From an uncultured Oscillospiraceae bacterium (GTDB lineage: Bacteria > Bacillota_A > Clostridia > Oscillospirales > Acutalibacteraceae): a DNA stretch of 64,000 nucleotides. Position numbers and translations under genes: made by a program. The stretch is taken from positions 75,191 to 139,190 of the forward strand of contig CAJUNS010000004.1 in the NCBI GenBank assembly GCA_910587995.1, read 5' to 3'. Below, in pieces: positions 58,257-64,000 of this stretch (position 1 is its first letter; every line of letters begins with the position of its first letter). A model generated the notes under the pieces. That model was not told the origin of the DNA, made no database searches, and saw only the letters and a program-made list of their open reading frames with translations.

Positions 58257-59402
58257 CTATTCCCCAAACATATCCTTTAGCTTGGAGAAAAAGCTCTTGC
58301 GCTTTTGATAGTTCTTCTCGTCCGTGGCGCTGTCCAGCTCCGAGAGAATCTCCTTCTGCCGCTTGTTCAGGTTCTTGGGCACTTCCACCGTCACCTTCAC
58401 ATATTGGTCCCCCCGGTCCCGGGACCGCAGGCTCTGAATGCCCTTGCCCTTCAGCCGGAAAGTGTCCCCCGGCTGGGTTCCCTCATGCACATGGTAGCTT
58501 ACCTTTCCGTCCAGGGTGGGCACCTCCACATCGGCCCCCAGCGCCGCCTGGGTAAAGGTAATGGGCATGTCGCAGTACACGTCCCGTCCCCGCCGGGCGA
58601 AGATGGGATGGGGCCGCACAGACACATACACATGCAGGTCGCCGTTGGGCCCGCCGTTGGTTCCGGCGTTGCCTTTGCCACTGACATTCAAAATCTGCTC
58701 ATCGTCAATTCCCGCCGGAATGCTTACCTCAATGCTCTTTCTCCGGCGCACCCGGCCCTTGCCATCACAGGTTTTGCAGGGAGACTCAATGATTTTTCCC
58801 GTTCCCCGGCAGCGGTCGCAGGTCTGGGTGGACTGCACCACCCCAAAGGGCGTGCGCTGGCTGACCCGCCTCTGCCCTGTGCCATGGCACTGCTCGCAGG
58901 TCTTGGGGGTGGTGCCCGCCGCCGCGCCTGTGCCGTGGCAGTCCGAGCAGGTCTCAATCTGCTGGTACTCAATCTGCTTTTTGCAGCCCTTGGCCGCCTC
59001 TTCAAAGCTGACGGCCACATTGGCCTGCACGTCGGAGCCCTGCCGGGGCGCGTTGGGGTTGGCCCGGCGGGAGCCGCCCCCAAAGCCTCCGAAAAAGCTG
59101 TCGAAAATATCGTTGATGTCGAAGCCCGCCCCCTGGAAAGGGTTGCCTCCCGCCGCGCCGCCGCCGAAGTTAGGGTCCACGCCCGCGTGGCCAAACTGAT
59201 CGTACCGGGAGCGCTTCTCTCCGTTGGAGAGCACCTCATAGGCCTCGTTTACCTCTTTAAACTTGGTCTCGGCGTTTTTGTCGCCAGGGTTCAAGTCCGG
59301 GTGGTACTGCTTCGCCATCTTCCGGTAGGCCTTTTTGATCTCGTCCTCGGAAGCGGACTTCTGCACCCCCAGCACCTCATAATAATCTCTTTTATCCGCC
59401 AA
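58257..59402 (-). CDS. dnaJ: Chaperone DnaJ
   Basis: I choose the TTG at 59402 (AGGAG 9 nt upstream), which gives ADKRDYYEVLGVQKSASEDE, the conserved N-terminus, and 381 residues. The open frame extends upstream into a repeat element and should be ignored. The J domain has the HPD motif in KQYHPDLNPGD. A Gly/Phe region, four CxxCxGxG zinc repeats (CSDCHGTGA, CEQCHGTGQ, CDRCRGTGK, CKTCDGKGR) and the C-terminal substrate-binding domain follow. It is the co-chaperone of DnaK. About 300 bp, holding a repeat, separate it from dnaK. Confidence 0.95.
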   Translation of the reverse strand: MADKRDYYEVLGVQKSASEDEIKKAYRKMAKQYHPDLNPGDKNAETKFKEVNEAYEVLSNGEKRSRYDQFGHAGVDPNFGGGAAGGNPFQGAGFDINDIFDSFFGGFGGGSRRANPNAPRQGSDVQANVAVSFEEAAKGCKKQIEYQQIETCSDCHGTGAAAGTTPKTCEQCHGTGQRRVSQRTPFGVVQSTQTCDRCRGTGKIIESPCKTCDGKGRVRRRKSIEVSIPAGIDDEQILNVSGKGNAGTNGGPNGDLHVYVSVRPHPIFARRGRDVYCDMPITFTQAALGADVEVPTLDGKVSYHVHEGTQPGDTFRLKGKGIQSLRSRDRGDQYVKVTVEVPKNLNKRQKEILSELDSATDEKNYQKRKSFFSKLKDMFGE

Positions 59403-59699
59403 TCCTATCAACTCCTGTATACCTGCACGGATTTTTCCAAAGCCCGCATGAACAGCACAAGATGGGCATTTTCCGGGAAGTGTCTCAACCGCAGAGAGAA
59501 TCGTCTGTGTTCCCCCGCCCGCAGGGCGGGGGAACACGAAAAGCTCTCCGAAACGGACACTCCCATTTTCCGGGAAAACGCCCATATACTTGCGCTTAAA
59601 AATAACCTCTGTGCAAAACTGATCTCTCTACCTTATCCAGCACTTTACTAATTTAGAACCGCGTCCAGCCGCTCCGGCCGCTTGCCCACGGCCCGGTTC
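59403..59699 (-). repeat. dnaK-dnaJ spacer with MITE-like element (repeat family 2), copy C
   Basis: The element (about 59480-59563) has the same central hairpin GTGTTCCCCCGCCC/GGGCGGGGGAACAC and right end GGACACTCCC as copy A. It is flanked by a perfect 13-bp direct repeat CATTTTCCGGGAA (59467-59479 and 59564-59576). Next to the dnaK stop an AGAACCG/CGGTTCT pair could form a hairpin. No gene is visible in the spacer. Confidence 0.7.
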
Positions 59700-61532
59700 T
59701 TACTCCACGTCTTTAAAGTCCGCGTCGTACACATCGCCATCCGGGGCAGGGCCGTTCCCCGCGCCCGGGTCCTGGGGGCCGCCGGGCTGGCCTTGGGGCG
59801 CGGCCTGCTGGTACAGCTTTTCACTGACCGCATACACGGCCTTCTGCAGGTCGTCCATGCCAGCCTTCAGCTCTTCCACCGTGCCGTTTTGTAGCTTCTC
59901 ACGCAGCGCCGCCACCTTTACGCTGACCTCGTTTTTGTCCGCCTCCTGGAGCTTGTCGCCGCTGTCGCTCAAAAGCTTTTCGGCCGAGTAGCACAAGTTC
60001 TCAGCGTTGTTCTTAGCATCCACCTCTTCCCGGCGCTTCTTGTCCTCTTCGGCAAACTGCTCCGCAGCCTTTACAGCCTTATCAATGTCCTCCTTGCTCA
60101 TGTTGGAGCTGGAGGAGATGGTGATGTGCTGCTCTTTGCCCGTACCCAGATCCTTGGCGGACACGTTTACAATGCCGTTGGCGTCGATGTCAAAAGTAAC
60201 CTCAATCTGAGGGATGCCGCGGGGGGCGGGGGCAATGCCGTCCAGCTTAAAGAGGCCCAGCTGCTTGTTGTCCCGGGCAAACTCCCGCTCGCCTTGCAGG
60301 ACGTTGACCTCCACCTGGGTCTGGCCGTCGGCGGCGGTGGAGAAAATCTGGCTCTTCTTGGCGGGGATGGTGGTGTTGCGGTCAATGATCTTGGTCATCA
60401 CGCCGCCCATGGTCTCCACGCCCAGGGAAAGCGGGGTCACGTCCAACAGCAGCAGGCCCTGGACCTCGCCGCCCAGCACGCCGGCCTGAATGGCCGCGCC
60501 GATGGCCACGCACTCGTCCGGGTTGATGCCCTTGAAGGGGTCCTTGCCAATGAAGTTCTTCACCGCGTCCTGCACGGCCGGGATGCGGCTGGAGCCGCCC
60601 ACCAGCAACACCTTGCTGATCTCGCCGATGGAGAGCCCGGAGTCGGACAGGGCCTGGCGCACGGGGCCCATGGTCTTTTCCACCAGGTCGGCGGTCAGCT
60701 CGTTGAACTTGGCCCGGGAGAGGGTCATGTCCAGATGCTTGGGGCCGGTGGCGTCGGCGGTGATGAAGGGCAGGTTGATGGCCGCGGTGGTCACGCCGGA
60801 AAGCTCAATCTTGGCCTTCTCCGCCGCTTCCTTGATGCGCTGCATGGCCATCTTGTCGCCGGAAAGGTCTATGCCCTGCTCTACCTTGAAGGTGTCAACA
60901 ATGTGGTTAATCACCCGCTGGTCAAAGTCATCGCCGCCCAGGCGGTTGTTGCCTGCGGTGGCCAGCACCTCCTGCACGCCGTCACCCATCTCGATGATAG
61001 ACACGTCGAAGGTGCCGCCGCCCAGGTCGTAGACCATGACCTTCTGGTCGGCGTCCTTATCCACGCCATAGGAGAGGGCGGCGGCGGTGGGCTCGTTGAT
61101 GATGCGCTTTACGTCCAGGCCCGCGATCTTGCCCGCGTCCTTGGTGGCCTGGCGCTGGGCGTCGGTAAAGTAGGCGGGCACGGTGATGACCGCGCTGGTG
61201 ACGGTCTCGCCCAGGTAGGCCTCCGCGTCGGCCTTCAGCTTTTGCAGGATCATCGCGGAAATTTCCTGGGGGGTGTAGCTCTTGCTGTCCACGCTGACCT
61301 TATAGTTGCTGCCCATTTCCCGCTTGATGGAAGCCACGGTGCGCTCCGGGTTGGTGATGGCCTGGCGCTTTGCCACCTGGCCTACCATGCGCTCCCCGTC
61401 CTTGGAGAAAGCCACCACAGAGGGTGTGGTGCGGGCGCCCTCGGCGTTGGCGATGACCACGGGCTCGCCGCCCTCAATCACCGCTACACAGGAATTTGTT
61501 GTACCCAAATCAATACCAATCGTTTTTGCCAT
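59700..61532 (-). CDS. dnaK: Chaperone DnaK (Hsp70)
   Basis: The protein has 610 residues, normal for Firmicutes DnaK. The ATPase domain shows IGIDLGTTNSCVAVIEGG, VYDLGGGTFDVSI and VLLVGGSSRIPAVQ; the substrate-binding domain has LLLLDVTPLSLGVETMGG; the tail is rich in Gly, Pro and Asp (GGPQDPGAGNG). It folds proteins with DnaJ and GrpE. It belongs to the CIRCE-controlled operon starting at hrcA. Confidence 0.97.
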   Translation of the reverse strand: MAKTIGIDLGTTNSCVAVIEGGEPVVIANAEGARTTPSVVAFSKDGERMVGQVAKRQAITNPERTVASIKREMGSNYKVSVDSKSYTPQEISAMILQKLKADAEAYLGETVTSAVITVPAYFTDAQRQATKDAGKIAGLDVKRIINEPTAAALSYGVDKDADQKVMVYDLGGGTFDVSIIEMGDGVQEVLATAGNNRLGGDDFDQRVINHIVDTFKVEQGIDLSGDKMAMQRIKEAAEKAKIELSGVTTAAINLPFITADATGPKHLDMTLSRAKFNELTADLVEKTMGPVRQALSDSGLSIGEISKVLLVGGSSRIPAVQDAVKNFIGKDPFKGINPDECVAIGAAIQAGVLGGEVQGLLLLDVTPLSLGVETMGGVMTKIIDRNTTIPAKKSQIFSTAADGQTQVEVNVLQGEREFARDNKQLGLFKLDGIAPAPRGIPQIEVTFDIDANGIVNVSAKDLGTGKEQHITISSSSNMSKEDIDKAVKAAEQFAEEDKKRREEVDAKNNAENLCYSAEKLLSDSGDKLQEADKNEVSVKVAALREKLQNGTVEELKAGMDDLQKAVYAVSEKLYQQAAPQGQPGGPQDPGAGNGPAPDGDVYDADFKDVE

Positions 61533-61590
61533 AAAAAATTACCTCTCTTGTTTTCTCTATTTATAATTTTTATTACCTGTCAAAATAATC

Positions 61591-61920
61591 CTACACGCCT
61601 CTGGAGCTGAGATACTTATCCTCGTCCTCTCTGGCCTCAATAAACGCCTGCTCCAAGTCAATCTGGTAATAGTCCGCCAGCCGCATCACTTGGGCAATCA
61701 CATCAGCCATCTCGTTCCCCAGCCGCTGATTCACTTCCATTTCTTCCCCGGCCCAGGCATAATAGTTTTCTTTCAGCATGACCTGCTTGGCCAGCTCACC
61801 TGTCTGCTTTGTCAGCTCAATCATCGCGCCCTGCGCCTGCCATGGTTTGCCCTCAATCTCTTGAAAGCGGCGCACCACATTCCGATACATATCCTGCATT
61901 TCGGCAAATGACTTACTCAT
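61591..61920 (-). CDS. MazG-like nucleotide pyrophosphohydrolase
   Basis: The 109-residue protein has the all-alpha NTP pyrophosphatase pattern: an acidic helix ELTKQTGELAKQVM and the second metal site GNEMADVIAQVMRLADYYQIDLEQAF. The first ExxE pair is partly changed, so activity is uncertain. SD GAGGGGTGA precedes the ATG. It is inserted between grpE and dnaK, all in one direction with short gaps, so it should be heat-inducible. Confidence 0.8.
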   Translation of the reverse strand: MSKSFAEMQDMYRNVVRRFQEIEGKPWQAQGAMIELTKQTGELAKQVMLKENYYAWAGEEMEVNQRLGNEMADVIAQVMRLADYYQIDLEQAFIEAREDEDKYLSSRGV

Positions 61921-61933
61921 TGCGTCACCCCTC

Positions 61934-62458
61934 TCAGTTGGCCACCTGCACCATGGCGAAGCGCACCACCCGGTCCCCCAGGAGATACCCCTTCTGGAAC
62001 ACGGCGGAGATTACGTTCTCGCCCAGGCTCTCGTCTTCAATGTGGGCCACCGCGTTGTGGAGCTTGGGGTCAAAAGCCTCCCCCACTTCGCCCACCGCCG
62101 TGATGCCCAGCTTCTCAAAAGCCGCCTTAATCTGGGCCTCGATCATCTCCACGCCCTTTTTCATGTCTTCGCCCGAGGCGTTCTCCTGGCTCAGGGCCCG
62201 CTCAATGTTGTCCGCAATGGGCAGCAGGGCCTGCACTGTGTCGGAGACCGCGTTGTTATAGATGCCGGCCTTCTCGGCGGCGGTGCGCTTGCGGAAGTTG
62301 TCATACTCCGCCAGCACCCGCAGGTACTGGTCCTTCTGGGCGTCCAGCTCCGCTTGCAGCTTTTCCAGCGCGTCCTCCTGGGGCTCCTGGGCCTCCGGCT
62401 CCGGCGGAGCTTCGGCCTCGGTGGGGCGCTTTTCCTCTTTCTCGTTTTTGTCCTTCAT
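61934..62458 (-). CDS. grpE: Nucleotide exchange factor GrpE
   Basis: The ATG at 62458 (SD AAAGGAG) gives 174 residues. An acidic, disordered N-terminus (about 1-45) leads into the coiled-coil helix LQAELDAQKDQYLRVLAEYDNFRKRTAAEK. The C-terminal beta domain has GEAFDPKLHNAVAHIED and VFQKGYLLGDRVVRFAMVQVAN. It releases ADP from DnaK. Confidence 0.95.
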   Translation of the reverse strand: MKDKNEKEEKRPTEAEAPPEPEAQEPQEDALEKLQAELDAQKDQYLRVLAEYDNFRKRTAAEKAGIYNNAVSDTVQALLPIADNIERALSQENASGEDMKKGVEMIEAQIKAAFEKLGITAVGEVGEAFDPKLHNAVAHIEDESLGENVISAVFQKGYLLGDRVVRFAMVQVAN

Positions 62459-62533
62459 ATTTCCAGGCTCCTTTCCAAAAAAGTTTCCTTCTGCTATTTT
62501 TATCACAATTCCGGTGAAAACACCCCGGGGCCT

Positions 62534-63553
62534 TCATTCCTCGCCCGCCAGGGCTGTCAGCTGGCGGCCCACCCGCTGGGACAGGTACTCCAAAGCCGCC
62601 ACCTGCCGGGGGTAGTCCATCCGCGTGGGCCCTACCGCCGCAATGGCCCCCGCGTCCTGGCCATCCACCTGGTAGCGCGCCACCACGGCCGAGGCCTCTT
62701 CCAGAGCGGACCGTCCCGCCTCCCGGCCAATGAGCACAGTGGTGCGGCCCGGCTTTTGGTCCAGCAGCAAAGCCATCTCCTCCCGGTCCTCTAAAAAATC
62801 CAGCACCCGCCGCACCTCTTCCGGGCCGAACTCCGGGTATTGCAGCAGGTTCATCTGCCCGCTCAGAATCATATCCCGGCGGGCGGTGTCCCCCGCCGCC
62901 TCCAGCAGGGCCCGCAGAGGGGCCCCCACCAGAGCGTACATTCCTTCCATAGAAGCGCCCAGAGTCTGCAAAAAGGCCGGGGTAATCTCCGACACAGGCT
63001 TGCCAGCGGCATGCTCGTTAAAAACCCGGAAAAAGTACCGCAGAATCTCCGTGGTCAAGTCATAGCCGCAGCGGAAAACCCGGCTTTTTATGGTGCCGCC
63101 TGTGCTGATGAGCAGCAGCATGGCCGTGCGCCGGCCGGTCTGCACCAATTGAACGGCCTTGACTCTGGCTCCCGCGCCGCCCGGGGTGGTGGCCGCAGCG
63201 GCGCAGCGGCCCATTTCCGCCGCCAGCCGGGCCGCCAGAGCCAGCAGCTGGTCCGGGTCGTAGGGCCCCAGGTGGGAGTCGATCCAGCGCTGCTGGGCCG
63301 GTTCCAGCCGGGGCTCGGGCATCAGCCGGTCCACATACTCCCGGTAGCCCCGCTGAGAGGGCACCCGCCCCGCCGAGGTGTGGGGCTGCTCCAAAAACCC
63401 CAGCTCGGTCAGGCTGGCCATCTCGTTGCGAACCGTGGCGGAGGAAACCCCCACCTCTTGGGCCACAGCCTTGCTGCCCACCGGTTCTCCGCTTTGGATA
63501 AACCCAGAGACCACCGAGGCCAATATCTGATCTTTCCGCGGGCTGAGGTCCAT
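62534..63553 (-). CDS. hrcA: Heat-inducible transcription repressor HrcA
   Basis: The ATG at 63553 has SD AAAGGATGG; 339 residues. The winged-helix N-terminus reads LSPRKDQILASVVSGFIQSGEPVGSKAVA and VSSATVRNEMASLTELGFLEQPHTSAGRVPS. A GAF-like dimerisation domain follows. HrcA binds CIRCE to repress the chaperone operon; a CIRCE element lies 47 bp upstream of its own start. Confidence 0.95.
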   Translation of the reverse strand: MDLSPRKDQILASVVSGFIQSGEPVGSKAVAQEVGVSSATVRNEMASLTELGFLEQPHTSAGRVPSQRGYREYVDRLMPEPRLEPAQQRWIDSHLGPYDPDQLLALAARLAAEMGRCAAAATTPGGAGARVKAVQLVQTGRRTAMLLLISTGGTIKSRVFRCGYDLTTEILRYFFRVFNEHAAGKPVSEITPAFLQTLGASMEGMYALVGAPLRALLEAAGDTARRDMILSGQMNLLQYPEFGPEEVRRVLDFLEDREEMALLLDQKPGRTTVLIGREAGRSALEEASAVVARYQVDGQDAGAIAAVGPTRMDYPRQVAALEYLSQRVGRQLTALAGEE

Positions 63554-63599
63554 AGCGGGTCCATCCTTTCCGCCCAAGCCTTGGGCCCGGGCCATGCTC

Positions 63600-63626
63600 T
63601 TAGCACTCGTGTAGCCCGAGTGCTAA
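63600..63626 (-). promoter_or_regulatory. CIRCE operator
   Basis: TTAGCACTC (63600-63608), nine bases, then GAGTGCTAA (63618-63626): a perfect match to the HrcA-binding consensus. Confidence 0.97.
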
Positions 63627-63638
63627 CCTCTATGCCAT

Positions 63639-63667
63639 AATGTACCACGATGGTCAGCAAAAGTCAA
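63639..63667 (-). promoter_or_regulatory. Promoter of the hrcA operon
   Basis: TTGACT (63662-63667) and TACATT (63639-63644) on the minus strand, 17 bp apart, with the transcription start expected at the CIRCE edge. Confidence 0.75.
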
Positions 63668-63770
63668 TATACTATTTGTTAAAAGTTTGTTAATTGCCTC
63701 GGGGGCGGGCTCTTCCCCTTTGGGCTTTGCGAAGAAAAGCGGCTGGGAAAAAGGAATTTTTAAAAAGCAC

Positions 63771-63800
63771 TTGACAATTTATAGGAGCTTGTGGTATGAT
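63771..63800 (+). promoter_or_regulatory. Promoter of the serine tRNA genes
   Basis: TTGACA (63771-63776) and TATGAT (63795-63800) with an 18-bp spacer, 15 bp before the first tRNA. Confidence 0.75.
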
Positions 63801-63815
63801 AAGGGGCAGAGAGCT

Positions 63816-63904
63816 GGAGAGGTGTCCGAGTGGTTTAAGGAGCTAGTCTTGAAAACTAGTGATCCCGCAAGGGACCAAGAGTTCGAATCTCTTCCTCTCC
63901 GCCA
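63816..63904 (+). tRNA. tRNA-Ser (anticodon TGA)
   Basis: The acceptor stem GGAGAGG/CCTCTCC, the anticodon stem CTAGT/ACTAG with loop CTTGAAA (anticodon TGA), a long variable arm (GATCCCGCAAGGGACC) typical of class II tRNAs, the GTTCGAATC T loop and an encoded CCA at 63902-63904 are all visible. Confidence 0.96.
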
Positions 63905-63941
63905 AATTGATTATTACGCATTTTATATACTTGACCATTTT

Positions 63942-64000
63942 GGAGAAGTACCCAAGTGGTGAAGGGGCTCCCCTGCTAAGGGAGTAGGTCGGGAAACCGG
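63942..64000 (+). tRNA. tRNA-Ser (anticodon GCT), 3' part beyond the window
   Basis: It starts GGAGAAGTACCCAAGTGGTG. The anticodon stem CTCCC/GGGAG holds loop CTGCTAA, giving anticodon GCT. The variable arm begins at the window end. It follows the other serine tRNA by 37 bp. Confidence 0.9.

Noticed and set aside
58257..59585. Longer dnaJ start at 59585
   Set aside because: The extra 61 residues are the translation of the MITE-like repeat; the conserved DnaJ N-terminus begins at the TTG at 59402 with its own SD.
60126..61610. Long plus-strand open frame antisense to dnaK
   Set aside because: dnaK antisense frames are a known artefact; the minus-strand gene is certain.

Overview
The window looks like about 64 kb of chromosome from a GC-rich, anaerobic, low-peptide-complexity Gram-positive bacterium of the class Clostridia, most likely an Oscillospirales (Ruminococcaceae-type) gut or fermenter lineage. 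The evidence is: L27 with the Firmicutes N-terminal extension next to its Prp protease, a T-box riboswitch, an hrcA/CIRCE-controlled chaperone operon, a BceRS-BceAB-type peptide-sensing module, an SLH-anchored surface protein, YitT, TmcAL and Mini-III genes, and two [FeFe] hydrogenases of the group B and group C types. Codon use and GC content look uniform. I see no prophage, integrase, transposase or CRISPR array; the only mobile-like items are short intergenic repeats.

Layout. 1-2.6 kb (minus): a flavoprotein cut by the window edge, a small membrane exporter and a polysaccharide deacetylase. 2.8-5.7 kb (plus): a VanRS-like two-component pair and a small P-loop kinase. 5.8-11.1 kb: an esterase, an ECF sigma factor with its DUF4179 partner, and a marR-MATE drug-efflux operon with a clear operator/promoter. 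11.2-16 kb (plus): rplU-prp-rpmA, a GNAT, a small secreted protein with a likely frameshift, obgE, mrnC and a yitT gene. 16-20.6 kb: a 52-residue Q/N-rich micro-protein, rsmF, tmcAL and ackA. 20.6-23.7 kb: a structured non-coding stretch followed by an SLH/SH3b/GH24 surface lysozyme. 23.9-25.2 kb: a DUF3343-cysteine desulfurase pair. 25.4-29.1 kb (minus): an unusual leucine operon in which a GNAT-pyrophosphatase fusion and a cupin sit between leuC and leuD, ending in a cysteine-rich CCG-like protein. 29.2-33.2 kb: an unknown membrane protein, a T-box-controlled TrpB2-type enzyme, and a GHL10-like hydrolase. 33.3-39.1 kb (plus): yjjG-type phosphatase, BceRS-like pair, BceAB-like transporter and a small membrane protein. 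39.1-44.8 kb: a D,D-carboxypeptidase and sbcDC. 45-50.6 kb: MBL hydrolase, SpoVB/MurJ-type flippase, a pair of secreted beta-rich proteins, a PAP2-related membrane protein. 50.6-56.4 kb (minus): a frameshifted remnant, then a putative hydrogen-sensing cluster ([2Fe-2S] protein, PAS-containing group C hydrogenase, SpoIIE-type phosphatase, group B hydrogenase) interrupted by a tandem repeat containing a run of 32 C. 56.6-63.6 kb (minus): a MATE transporter and hrcA-grpE-(MazG-like)-dnaK-dnaJ. 63.8-64 kb: two serine tRNAs, the second cut by the window end.

How the parts connect. Envelope stress and cell-wall biology recur: the deacetylase, two two-component systems, the Bce module, ECF/DUF4179, the D,D-carboxypeptidase, the lysozyme-like surface protein and the lipid flippase. 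The promoter in front of the VanRS-like pair and the promoter in front of the BceAB-like transporter share the same TGTAAG direct repeats at identical spacing, which suggests common or cross-talking control. The strongest candidates for something little described are the hydrogenase-PAS-phosphatase cluster with its palindrome-rich promoter and poly-C tract, a roughly 90-bp MITE-like element present three times (one copy between dnaK and dnaJ), the lysozyme domain split by an inserted SH3 domain, and the leuC/leuD operon with its fusion enzyme. All calls are made by reading the sequence; no database search was run.
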